Virus record (IMG/VR): IMGVR_UViG_3300008113_000888
Location: 1-44,359 of that record
Source: a virus
Reading direction: 5' to 3' (one strand)
Length of the DNA stretch: 44,359 bases
Of this stretch, positions 16,200-24,362 are shown piece by piece (within the stretch, counting starts at the first letter, position 1; every line of letters starts with the position of its first letter). The notes under the pieces are model-generated. The model saw nothing but the letters and a program-made list of their open reading frames with translations. It made no database searches and was not told where the DNA came from. A program made the position numbers and the translations under genes.

Positions 16200-16481
16200 A
16201 TGTATAAAAAGAACAACAGAGACAATCAAAACAAAGACTTCAAAAAGAAGAAGAGGGCCCGTAAAGATGATATGTTCATGTATGGGAACGCGCTTGGTGT
16301 AAAAGTAGTAGATGGTAATTTAGAAGCCGCACTTCGATTACTAAAACGTACTGTAAAAGATAGTGGGATGATGGATATCTTACGAGATAAGAAAGAGTAC
16401 ACAAAACCCACAACACTTCGTAGAAAACAAAGAGAAGATGCTCAACGAAAAGAGTATATTCGAAGAATAAACGAAGGTTAA
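16200..16481 (+). CDS. rpsU: Ribosomal protein bS21, phage-encoded
   Basis: The 93-residue product has a bS21 core from about residue 33: VKVVDGNLEAALRLLKRTVK, then GMMDILRDKKEYTKPTTLRRKQREDAQ. This matches the bS21 pattern of a short strand, the long basic helix and the YEKPTxxRKR segment. An extra ~25-residue Lys/Arg-rich N-terminus (NKDFKKKKRARKDD) precedes it. bS21 sits at the 3' end of 16S rRNA and affects Shine-Dalgarno recognition; phage copies probably replace the host protein in 30S subunits. The leader between hairpin and ATG is A/T only, without a Shine-Dalgarno. It is placed within the late head genes with its own motif and insulating terminator. Confidence 0.88.
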   Translation: MYKKNNRDNQNKDFKKKKRARKDDMFMYGNALGVKVVDGNLEAALRLLKRTVKDSGMMDILRDKKEYTKPTTLRRKQREDAQRKEYIRRINEG

Positions 16482-16516
16482 TAGTAAACACTTTATCGTT
16501 TCAGAAAAAGTAACCC

Positions 16517-16524
16517 TATTTATT
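16517..16524 (+). promoter_or_regulatory. TATTTATT motif, putative late promoter of scaffold/capsid genes
   Basis: TATTTATT lies 107 bases upstream of the scaffold ATG, giving the longest leader among the motif-associated genes. Two hairpins fall within that leader. Confidence 0.5.
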
Positions 16525-16532
16525 TTAAAAAT

Positions 16533-16598
16533 ATCACTCCCCAATGAGTGATTACTATTATTTGAAAAAATATTCTATTAAGATTCTCAATAATCTTA
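16533..16598 (+). promoter_or_regulatory. Two consecutive hairpins in the scaffold gene leader
   Basis: Hairpin 1 pairs ATCACTC (16533-16539) with GAGTGAT (16546-16552) around CCCAAT. Hairpin 2 pairs TAAGATT (16579-16585) with AATCTTA (16592-16598) around CTCAAT. The loops are near-identical in size and sequence. Neither has a T-tract, so an mRNA-stabilising or translational role is more likely than termination. Confidence 0.45.
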
Positions 16599-16631
16599 TT
16601 ATCCAAAAAGCTTAATTTAGGAGAAAAACAA

Positions 16632-17528
16632 ATGAAATCAGATTTGTTAAAAGAAGCAATTGCCGATGCCAAAGCCGTTAAGGAAACTGCATTAGCTAAC
16701 GCTAAAATGGCTCTCGAAGAAGCATTTACCCCAAAACTACAATCTATGTTGTCTCATAAGATTGCTGAAGAGTTGGAAGAGGAAGACGAAGAAGAAGTTG
16801 CACCAGAGATGGACGCAATGGCTACTGACGAACCTGTAGAAGACGAGATGGCTACTGAAGAAGACGAGATGGCTACTGAAGAAGATGAGGAAATGTATTC
16901 TGAAGAGGGTGAAGAAGACATGGAAATGGACATGGATTCTGAAGAAGATGGTGAAGAGTACGATGTTACTGGTGACGAGGAAGAAGAGACTGAAGAAGAC
17001 GATTTAGACCTTGAAGCTGTAATCAGAGAACTTGAAGAAATGGAAGATGAACCTGTATCTGAAGAAGAGGAAGAACTTGACATCAACGAAATCATCAAAG
17101 CCTTACAAGAAATGGATGGCGAAGAAGAAGAGCCCGTTGCTGAAGAAGAAGAATCTACTGAAGGTTACAAGGAAGAGTTGGAAGAGGCTTATAAAGTTAT
17201 CACTTCTTTAAAGAAAACCATTAACGAGGTGAATCTTTTGAACGCTAAATTGTTATACACTAACAAATTGTTCAGAACATTCGACTTGAACGAAAATCAA
17301 AAGATGAAAGTTATCGAAAACTTCGATAGAGCTGCATCTTTGAGAGAAGTTAAATTAGTTTATGCTACATTGGGTGAAAACTTAAATGTTGCAAGAAAAA
17401 ACAAAACTGTTGTAAAAGAATCACTTGCTTCTAAACCTATGAAGTCATCTGCTCCTAAAAAAGAAATCATTTCTGAAGGAACTGCAGTAGCTGAAAGATT
17501 TAAGAAGTTGGCTGGTTTAATTAAATAA
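16632..17528 (+). CDS. Prohead core scaffold protein (T4 gp22-like)
   Basis: The 298-residue product has a helical N-terminus (MKSDLLKEAIADAKAVKETA) and an extremely acidic low-complexity centre (about 50-180, Glu/Asp with repeated DEMATEE). The conserved C-terminal helical part (EEAYKVITSLKKTINEVNLLNAKLLYTNKLFRTF, then LREVKLVYATLGENL) is characteristic of gp22 in marine T4-like phages. ISE|G near residue 275 is a likely gp21 site. TTAGGAG 9 bases before the ATG is a strong ribosome binding site. It lies just before the major capsid gene, as in T4, and is destroyed by gp21 during maturation. Confidence 0.88.
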   Translation: MKSDLLKEAIADAKAVKETALANAKMALEEAFTPKLQSMLSHKIAEELEEEDEEEVAPEMDAMATDEPVEDEMATEEDEMATEEDEEMYSEEGEEDMEMDMDSEEDGEEYDVTGDEEEETEEDDLDLEAVIRELEEMEDEPVSEEEEELDINEIIKALQEMDGEEEEPVAEEEESTEGYKEELEEAYKVITSLKKTINEVNLLNAKLLYTNKLFRTFDLNENQKMKVIENFDRAASLREVKLVYATLGENLNVARKNKTVVKESLASKPMKSSAPKKEIISEGTAVAERFKKLAGLIK

Positions 17529-17560
17529 TTCTAAAACCAAAAGAAAAAAGGAAAATTAAG

Positions 17561-19156
17561 ATGAAAATCAATAACATTTTAAATGAATCTGCTGGTTTCA
17601 ACAAAAGATTATCTGAAGAGAGCAAAGGTATCGTAGCTAAATGGGCTAAGACCGGTCTTTTAGAAGGTATCAAGTCTGACTTCGAAAGAAGTGGTATGGC
17701 TACTTTGTTGGAAAACCAAGCAAAACAATTAGTATCTGAAGCATCTGCTACTGGTACTGCTGCTAACTCTGAAGAATGGGCTGGTGTAGCTCTTCCTTTA
17801 GTAAGACGTATCTTCTCTGAAATCGCTGCTAAAGAATTCGTTTCAGTACAACCTATGAACTTACCATCTGGTCTTGTATTCTACTTGGATTTCAAGTATG
17901 GTTCAGGTCAACCTGGTTTCACAACCGGTTCAGGTAAAGATTCACAAGCTGATTCAGTATTCGGTATCACCGAAACTGCTGGTCAAGCAACTGGTGGTCT
18001 TTATGGTGGTGGTCGTTTTGGTTATACTATCAACGACCAATTTGCTACTGTATTCGCTACAGCTTCAAACGCTACTTCAGCTTCTATTAACTTCGACTCA
18101 CGTTATGGTGCTCCAACCTCTTACGATGTTGTAAAAGTTAACTTGGCTGGTCTTAATGCTGACTTCGAAGGCGTTCGTGCATTCCAATTGTTGTCCGCTT
18201 CTGCTTACGTTAACGTAATCGAAAACTTGACTACAACTGATGGTTCTACTTATGTTGAATTCGTAGTAGCTGATGGTGCTGTAACAAATGCTACCGCTGT
18301 ACAAGTTGCTTACCACAAACAACCAAGCGATATCACTCGTGGTGACTTCGAACAAACCACTTCAGGTTTCGCTGCAAACCCTGAAACTGATTTGGGTATT
18401 CCTGAATTAAACGTTGAACTTCGTTCAGTTCCTATCGTTGCTAAGACTCGTAAGTTGAAAGCACAATGGACTCCTGAATTTGCTCAAGATTTGAACGCTT
18501 ACCATTCAATTGACGCCGAGGCTGAATTAACTTCAATGTTGTCAGAATACGTTTCTCAAGAAATCGATTTCGAAATCTTGGATATGTTGATGACTAACGC
18601 ATTGACTACAGGTTACTGGTCAGCTCGTGTTGGTTACGAATGGAATGGTTCAGCTTTTGCTCAATCAGCTGCTAACTACACTGCTTACATTCAAGGTACA
18701 TGGTTCGCTACATTGGGTACTGTACTTCAGAGAGTTTCTAACCAAATCCATGCTAAAACCATGAGAGGTGGAGCTAACTTTATGGTAGTATCTCCTGACG
18801 TTGCAACTATCCTTGAGTCTATTCCTGGATTCGCTGCTAGTGGTACTGGTGCTGAAATGCAGTTCGCAATGGGTGTATCTCAAGTAGGTTCATTCGCTAA
18901 CCGCTACCAAGTGTACAAAAACCCTTACATGACTGAAAACGTTATCTTGTTAGGTTTCAAAGGTGCTCAATTCTTGGAAACTGGTGCTGTATACGCTCCA
19001 TACATTCCATTAATCATGACTCCTTTGGTGTACGACCCGAAAAACTTCCAACCTCGTAAGGGTGTAATGACTCGTTACGCGAAGGAAATGATTCGTGGTG
19101 AGTTCTATGGTAAAGTATTTGTTGATGGTTTGAACACATTGGGTTCAACTATCTAA
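17561..19156 (+). CDS. Major capsid protein (T4 gp23-like)
   Basis: The 531-residue product has a leader starting MKINNILNESAGFNKRL and the probable maturation site LVSE|A at residues 60/61 (T4 gp23 is cut at 65/66). The mature part shows SEEWAGVALPLVRRIFSEIAAKEFVSVQPMNLPSG and the HK97-fold C-terminus (NPYMTENVILLGFKGAQFLETGAVYAPYIPL, then TRYAKEMIRGEFYGKVFVDGL), both diagnostic of gp23. The ribosome binding site is AAAAGGAAAA. Its codons look tuned for high expression (GGT, GCT, AAC, TTC rich). A strong terminator follows 24 bases downstream. Confidence 0.95.
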   Translation: MKINNILNESAGFNKRLSEESKGIVAKWAKTGLLEGIKSDFERSGMATLLENQAKQLVSEASATGTAANSEEWAGVALPLVRRIFSEIAAKEFVSVQPMNLPSGLVFYLDFKYGSGQPGFTTGSGKDSQADSVFGITETAGQATGGLYGGGRFGYTINDQFATVFATASNATSASINFDSRYGAPTSYDVVKVNLAGLNADFEGVRAFQLLSASAYVNVIENLTTTDGSTYVEFVVADGAVTNATAVQVAYHKQPSDITRGDFEQTTSGFAANPETDLGIPELNVELRSVPIVAKTRKLKAQWTPEFAQDLNAYHSIDAEAELTSMLSEYVSQEIDFEILDMLMTNALTTGYWSARVGYEWNGSAFAQSAANYTAYIQGTWFATLGTVLQRVSNQIHAKTMRGGANFMVVSPDVATILESIPGFAASGTGAEMQFAMGVSQVGSFANRYQVYKNPYMTENVILLGFKGAQFLETGAVYAPYIPLIMTPLVYDPKNFQPRKGVMTRYAKEMIRGEFYGKVFVDGLNTLGSTI

Positions 19157-19180
19157 TATAAATCTTTATTAAAATAGAGA

Positions 19181-19205
19181 AGGGGGTCAAACGACCCCCT
19201 TTTTT
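19181..19205 (+). terminator. Rho-independent terminator after the major capsid gene
   Basis: AGGGGGTC (19181-19188), loop AAAC, GACCCCCT (19193-19200), then a T-tract to 19205. This is a perfect 8-bp G/C-rich stem. Confidence 0.95.
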
Positions 19206-19218
19206 ATTGCCATAGGGA

Positions 19219-19232
19219 TATTTATATTTATA
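19219..19232 (+). promoter_or_regulatory. Double TATTTATA motif upstream of phoH
   Basis: Two overlapping copies of TATTTATA (19219-19226 and 19225-19232) follow the capsid terminator and precede the phoH start by about 30 bases. This is the only tandem copy in the window. Confidence 0.6.
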
Positions 19233-19262
19233 AACAAGGTTTACGAAAATATGGAGAAAAAT

Positions 19263-19922
19263 ATGGCCGAAAATATTCAACGAAGAGTTCCAAAAAGTGA
19301 TATCAAGTTTTCGATAACCTTATCTGACGAACAAAAAGAGGCAAAATCACAAATAATTCAAACGCCCTTTAATTTTATTGTTGGTAAAGCTGGTAGTGGT
19401 AAGACATTACTTGCTTGTCAGATTGCATTGGATTTATTTTTTAAAAGGCAAGTTAACAAAATCATAATGACACGACCTACTGTGTCAAATGAAGACAATG
19501 GATTTCTTCCCGGTTCATTAGAAGAGAAATTAGAACCATGGTTAGTACCAATCCGTGATAATATGAGAAAAGTTTACAACAAACCTGACATATTAGAGAA
19601 AATGGAGAAGGATGGTAACCTTGAATTGGTATCATTAACGCATTTCAGAGGTAGAACGTTTGATAATGCTGTTTGTATCGTAGATGAGTTCCAAAACTTG
19701 ACAAAACAACAATTGCAAATGGTTTTGGCTCGACTTGGTAAGGGTTCTACGATGATTTTGTGTGGTGATTCACAACAAATTGATTTAAAATACCAAAATG
19801 ACTCTGCAATCCATGAAGTTCCAAAACTAAAAGGAAGTAAGTATGCTTACACTGTAGTTTTGAAAGATAATCATAGACATGAAGCTCTTGACGACATATT
19901 AATGTTGTTAGCATCCTTTTAA
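19263..19922 (+). CDS. phoH: PhoH-like ATPase
   Basis: The 219-residue P-loop protein has Walker A GKAGSGKT (residues 41-48), TRPTVSNEDNGFLPGSLEEKLEPW near residue 73, Walker B VCIVDEFQN near residue 138 and ILCGDSQQID near residue 165, all hallmarks of the PhoH family. I prefer ATG 19263 because GGAG lies 6 bases before it; ATG 19251 would add four residues. PhoH is common in marine phages, and its role is unsettled (RNA-related ATPase/helicase ideas). It stands alone between the capsid terminator and the adhesin block. Confidence 0.92.
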   Translation: MAENIQRRVPKSDIKFSITLSDEQKEAKSQIIQTPFNFIVGKAGSGKTLLACQIALDLFFKRQVNKIIMTRPTVSNEDNGFLPGSLEEKLEPWLVPIRDNMRKVYNKPDILEKMEKDGNLELVSLTHFRGRTFDNAVCIVDEFQNLTKQQLQMVLARLGKGSTMILCGDSQQIDLKYQNDSAIHEVPKLKGSKYAYTVVLKDNHRHEALDDILMLLASF

Positions 19923-19947
19923 GAAACAAGTTCCGTATAAATCTTAC

Positions 19948-19955
19948 TATTTATT
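19948..19955 (+). promoter_or_regulatory. TATTTATT motif, putative late promoter of the adhesin block
   Basis: TATTTATT lies 36 bases before the ATG at 19992. ATGAGGAAAACAT between motif and start supplies a GAGG ribosome binding site. Confidence 0.55.
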
Positions 19956-19991
19956 AAGGATAGTAATAGAAAATTATATGAGGAAAACATA

Positions 19992-22900
19992 ATGCCGGAT
20001 TACAGCGGTTCTTTTAGCGGTTCGTTTCAAGGGTCAATTAGTGGTTCACTAATTGGCAGCGGTATATATTCATCGTCTGCACAAATAGACTTTACAACCA
20101 TACCAAACAAACCCGCGCAAAGTCAATACATAACACCATTTCAATCTAATCAGATAAAGGCGTTTACTGAATTTAAACAAGGTAGTGTTCTTACTCCGGG
20201 AACATTCCCATATTTTTCAGCGTCTATTCAAGATAGAATTGTATCACAATCTCAAAACACTTCCGCTGTTTCAAGTTCAATAGTATCTACTATATCATCA
20301 TTTTCAAGCTCAATTGCTACACGAATGTCTGCTATCGAAAATGACGTAGACGCTACCGGTTCAGACGCTCAAACACTTTCATTTAATCCATCTACAAATG
20401 CGCTCACTATATCAAATGGTAATTCTGTTGATTTATCAGCACTTGCAGGTGGTGGTGGTGGTTCTGGTTTAGCAATTACCGCTTCAGATGAAGGTTCTGT
20501 TCTATCGGTAAATGTTAGAAGTATAGATTTTGTAGGAAATGGTGTAGTTGCAACAAATACCGGCAACGCTATCACCATTACAATCAATACATCATCGAAT
20601 GGGTCTGATACTGCGTTATCACAATCAACAAATCCGTTAACCACATTTGATGGTAATCGTGTGGTATCTAATACTAATTTACCCGCTGGCGTATATAATA
20701 CAAATTTCGCTACAAGTGGTTCTCTTGCAAATTTTATTGAAAAAGTATTCTTTCCAAATAGTGTTCCTGTAATAACAACTACTGGATTTACTATTCAAGA
20801 ATTTGAGGTTAGTGGTTCGGTGGTCGGTATTGTATCTGCTACCGATGCTGAAGCACAATCAATTACATTTAGAACTTCAAGTTTGTACACCGCTGACTTA
20901 TTCAAGATATCATCGGCCGGTCAAATTACATTGAACACAAAATCAACCGCATCTATGAATACGGATACCACTCCGGGTTCTGGTTCACATCCATTTTTGG
21001 TAGAAGCCGTTGATACATTTTTTGGAGTTGGTTCTCAAACTGTATATATCCGTGTTAATCCAAATACGGCTCCTGTTTGGAGACAAACTTCAACTGGGGG
21101 CTCTATTGTAACATCATATACACAATCTTTAAACGAAAACTCTACAGCTGCTAATAACAAAGTTAGAGTATATTTTACCGATGCTGAAAGTGATACAATC
21201 ACAATAGGAACGGGGTCAGTACCATCCGAATTCTCATTGACGCTTGGCGCTACATATGTTCAATTGAATCAAGTAACTGCTTCATTGGATTATGAGACCA
21301 CAACTCATTACAATTTTGTACTCACGGCAAGTGACCAACATTATCAAGATGGTGATGATTCTGATTCAATTACATACTTACCATTTAGAGTTTCAGTAGT
21401 CGATAACGTAGTTCCTGTAGTAAATAATCAGACTTTAACTGCTATAAATGAAAACTCATCAAATGGTACGACTGTTGGTTCAATAACTGCTACTGATTCG
21501 GAGAGTGATACTATAGTATTTAGTAACTTCACATTAATATCCGCATATCTTAATAGTGTTGGTACAAACATTACTTCGTCTTTAGGTGGTACGTCTTTAT
21601 ATGACCCACACGCTGACCCATTCCAATGTACATCCGGTGGAAGTGTAACTCGTAAAAATGGAGTTTACTTAAACTCTGATGTAGCTGATAGATATGTTTA
21701 TTTAGTGACCGTGAGTGATGCTTACAATACCACTACCGATACCGCAGAAATCACCATACCAATTGATGCTGATGCTAGTTCAACTATTGGGTCTGATACA
21801 CAAACGTATTACATAGTAGAATCCGCAGTATCTGGTGCTGATTTAACCACAAACACCGATGGATATACTGCTGGTAGTATTACATACTCGTCAGCCGTTT
21901 CACAAATGTGGAAAGTCAATAGTTCACCGGCTGGGTATGTTAGATTTACAAACGGAACTACACAATATACCGGCTCTACATCACTTGCTCTTGAACTAGC
22001 AAGTCATATAAGTGGTTCTATATACACGTCTGGCTCTACAATTCAAGTACAAGTAACGGCTTCAGAAACTTCGTTTGAAACCACAAAACAATATAGAACT
22101 CACACATTAAGAGTTACTCCAAATTTAGCACCCATCATTGCTTCTAATACGGTTGCGTATTCGAGTTATTTAAATACAAATGGGGCTAGGTCACCTCAAA
22201 ATCTAGCCATTGTTTCATTTGGAGAACCACAACCTGGTATTGGTGATACTATAAATCATTCAAGTTTCCAATTAGTATCTTCTTCAGCTGGATTTAGTCA
22301 TCTTCAAAGTGGTGACAACTATTACATTTATGCTAATACAAATGTACCCGCTGGAACTTATACATTTAGTGGAAGCGTTGCTGATAGTTTTGGTAAAGTG
22401 GGAAGTGGTTCTGCTTCATTCCCATTCTCAATAACCATCGCTCAAGCTCCTGTTGGTACTTTAACAACAAATGGTACGTTCTACGTTATAGAAACTGCAA
22501 GAAGTGGTGCTTTGATTTACACAAGTACAAATGGTAGAAGTGGTACTCAAGGTGATTTGGGAGTTACATACTCACCACAATACAATTTGGCTGCGGTTCA
22601 ATCATTTACATCATCGAATGCTCTTGTAGGTGTTACCTCAACTGGCGCTATATCAATAGCACAAAATGTTAGTGGCTCTTACACATCAGGTCAAACATTT
22701 ACATCAAATATAACATTCCGTGACCAATACAATAACATTGGTAGTGGTAGTATAACAATAAATGTGGCTTCTAATAGTGTACCAACGGCATCATTCACCC
22801 CAATTACTACTAACCTAACGGCATCTATATCGGCCAATACCGGATTAGTAAGTGCAAGTATAACTGACATGGAAACTGATACTCCATTCTTAATGTCACT

Positions 22901-23636
22901 TGGTGGTACAAATGGGTCTGACTTATACGCAGTTCCACAAAACGCAAATTCATCATCATATGTTATAAAAAATGTATCAACAATTTCAAGTGGTCAAACA
23001 TTGACATACGATGCTACAATTACGGATGTGCATGGTAAGTCAAGAACATATTCTTCAAATACAATAACTATATCAGACCAAATAGGCCTTGTATATGGAT
23101 ATGGTTGGAGTGGTGGTTCTGCTGCTAACCAATCCACGGCTATCGCATCTTTAGGTGATACTGATGCTGATGGTATTGGAATTACAAGTGGGTCGGTAAT
23201 AGCTATGTTACAAAGTGGGTCATTAGGTAGTACGTTTACACCATCTTATATTGGTGGTGCTTGTACTTTACATAAGAGTAGTTCGCTATCAACTATGTCA
23301 GATACATCAGCTACAGGAATATCCACACTTGGGTATTTTAATTTTAGTTCCACATCACAACGATTGTTAATAATTTTCCCATCCGCTTCTAATTTAGGAG
23401 GTAAACCCGCAAGTATGTATGATGGCGTTCCGCCCGATTCTATTGGAACTGCTAATGAATATTACACATATGCTAAAGACGCTGCTATTCCAGGTACGAT
23501 TGGGACCGGTGTGTATTACTTCGATTTACAATCAGCATATCAAGGATATACCCGTTGGGGTATGATTTTTGCTGAAGGTAAAAATACTAACAACTCAAGA
23601 TATTATTTGATGCCGGATACGGCATCCGCACCATAA
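19992..23636 (+). CDS. Giant cadherin-like repeat adhesin / tail fibre protein
   Basis: The 1214-residue product starts MPDYSGSFSGSFQGSISGSL, a Gly-Ser N-terminus that I recall from marine phage fibre proteins, probably for assembly. From about residue 255, beta-sandwich repeats with cadherin-like calcium motifs occur: VSATDAEAQSITF, NENSTAANNKVRVYFTDAESDTI, NENSSNGTTVGSITATDSESDTI, later SITDMETDTPF. At least eight repeats of roughly 90-100 residues can be followed. The C-terminal domain (from ~1060, YGYGWSGGSAANQSTAI through RYYLMPDTASAP) is probably the tip. It is extracellular in the virion and probably recognises the host; its partner fibres follow directly. Confidence 0.75.
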   Translation: MPDYSGSFSGSFQGSISGSLIGSGIYSSSAQIDFTTIPNKPAQSQYITPFQSNQIKAFTEFKQGSVLTPGTFPYFSASIQDRIVSQSQNTSAVSSSIVSTISSFSSSIATRMSAIENDVDATGSDAQTLSFNPSTNALTISNGNSVDLSALAGGGGGSGLAITASDEGSVLSVNVRSIDFVGNGVVATNTGNAITITINTSSNGSDTALSQSTNPLTTFDGNRVVSNTNLPAGVYNTNFATSGSLANFIEKVFFPNSVPVITTTGFTIQEFEVSGSVVGIVSATDAEAQSITFRTSSLYTADLFKISSAGQITLNTKSTASMNTDTTPGSGSHPFLVEAVDTFFGVGSQTVYIRVNPNTAPVWRQTSTGGSIVTSYTQSLNENSTAANNKVRVYFTDAESDTITIGTGSVPSEFSLTLGATYVQLNQVTASLDYETTTHYNFVLTASDQHYQDGDDSDSITYLPFRVSVVDNVVPVVNNQTLTAINENSSNGTTVGSITATDSESDTIVFSNFTLISAYLNSVGTNITSSLGGTSLYDPHADPFQCTSGGSVTRKNGVYLNSDVADRYVYLVTVSDAYNTTTDTAEITIPIDADASSTIGSDTQTYYIVESAVSGADLTTNTDGYTAGSITYSSAVSQMWKVNSSPAGYVRFTNGTTQYTGSTSLALELASHISGSIYTSGSTIQVQVTASETSFETTKQYRTHTLRVTPNLAPIIASNTVAYSSYLNTNGARSPQNLAIVSFGEPQPGIGDTINHSSFQLVSSSAGFSHLQSGDNYYIYANTNVPAGTYTFSGSVADSFGKVGSGSASFPFSITIAQAPVGTLTTNGTFYVIETARSGALIYTSTNGRSGTQGDLGVTYSPQYNLAAVQSFTSSNALVGVTSTGAISIAQNVSGSYTSGQTFTSNITFRDQYNNIGSGSITINVASNSVPTASFTPITTNLTASISANTGLVSASITDMETDTPFLMSLGGTNGSDLYAVPQNANSSSYVIKNVSTISSGQTLTYDATITDVHGKSRTYSSNTITISDQIGLVYGYGWSGGSAANQSTAIASLGDTDADGIGITSGSVIAMLQSGSLGSTFTPSYIGGACTLHKSSSLSTMSDTSATGISTLGYFNFSSTSQRLLIIFPSASNLGGKPASMYDGVPPDSIGTANEYYTYAKDAAIPGTIGTGVYYFDLQSAYQGYTRWGMIFAEGKNTNNSRYYLMPDTASAP

Positions 23637-23650
23637 GGAGATTAGATAGA

Positions 23651-24298
23651 ATGGCAACTACAGCAGGTGATATTTACGTTAGGAGTGGGGCTTCCGGCTC
23701 ATTTACCGACATTACTTATGTACAAGGCGGTTGGATTACGGTTGCGTCATCCTCGACTATGTACTCCTTATACCACGACCGGTTAAAGGATGGTCAAATT
23801 GTATATGTACAAAGTCAAAACCAACTTTATGTTACTTCAAAATTTGTAGCATTTGAAACTCCAGGTTATGCTGGATTTGATGATTCAGCTTCATTTGCTA
23901 CATTCCAATTCCCATCTTCAGGTGGAACTGATATTTCAGCACTTAACACATTTACAGGTTCAATTCAAAGTCAAGTAAATGGTTTAAATTCAGTTACAAG
24001 TTCATACGCACTAAAAACTGATATTAGTGGGGCTTTCACGTCATTATCAGCATCAATTGCATCTAGATTTGATACACTTGGTGGAATTGGTGGAATATTT
24101 TCATTAACGGGTTCTTTTTACTCAACAACAAATAATGTTCAAATTACAGGTTCACTATCAGTATCAAGTGGTTCATTTGAAGGATTGAAAGTTGATTCCG
24201 TTGGTAGAACAATTATTGGTGATAGTTCAAATTTGAATTTAGAAGCAATTGAAGGTGGAATTATTTATTCCGGTTCTTCGTTTTACTTTGGATTATAA
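23651..24298 (+). CDS. Tail fibre-associated protein
   Basis: The 215-residue protein starts MATTAGDIYVRSGASGSF and is Ser/Gly/Thr-rich. A middle region of SSYALKTDISGAFTSLSASIASRFDTLGG could be a short trimeric coiled coil, and a beta-rich end (VQITGSLSVSSGSFEGLKV) resembles fibre shafts. It starts 14 bases after the giant adhesin with AAGGAG upstream. I take it as a fibre or adhesin connector in the same transcript; there is no enzymatic motif. Confidence 0.55.
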   Translation: MATTAGDIYVRSGASGSFTDITYVQGGWITVASSSTMYSLYHDRLKDGQIVYVQSQNQLYVTSKFVAFETPGYAGFDDSASFATFQFPSSGGTDISALNTFTGSIQSQVNGLNSVTSSYALKTDISGAFTSLSASIASRFDTLGGIGGIFSLTGSFYSTTNNVQITGSLSVSSGSFEGLKVDSVGRTIIGDSSNLNLEAIEGGIIYSGSSFYFGL

Positions 24299-24306
24299 TA
24301 TTTATT
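24299..24306 (+). promoter_or_regulatory. TATTTATT motif, putative late promoter
   Basis: TATTTATT begins one base after the stop at 24298 and 56 bases before the next start codon remain downstream of it. Confidence 0.5.
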
Positions 24307-24362
24307 CATGTATACAAAAACACTATGTTAAATTTTTAATGCATTAAAATAGGAGAAATTAA

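Noticed and set aside
16754-17098. Ser-rich reverse-strand open frame opposite the scaffold gene
   Set aside because: It is the complement of Glu/Asp codons in the acidic scaffold centre and has no independent features.
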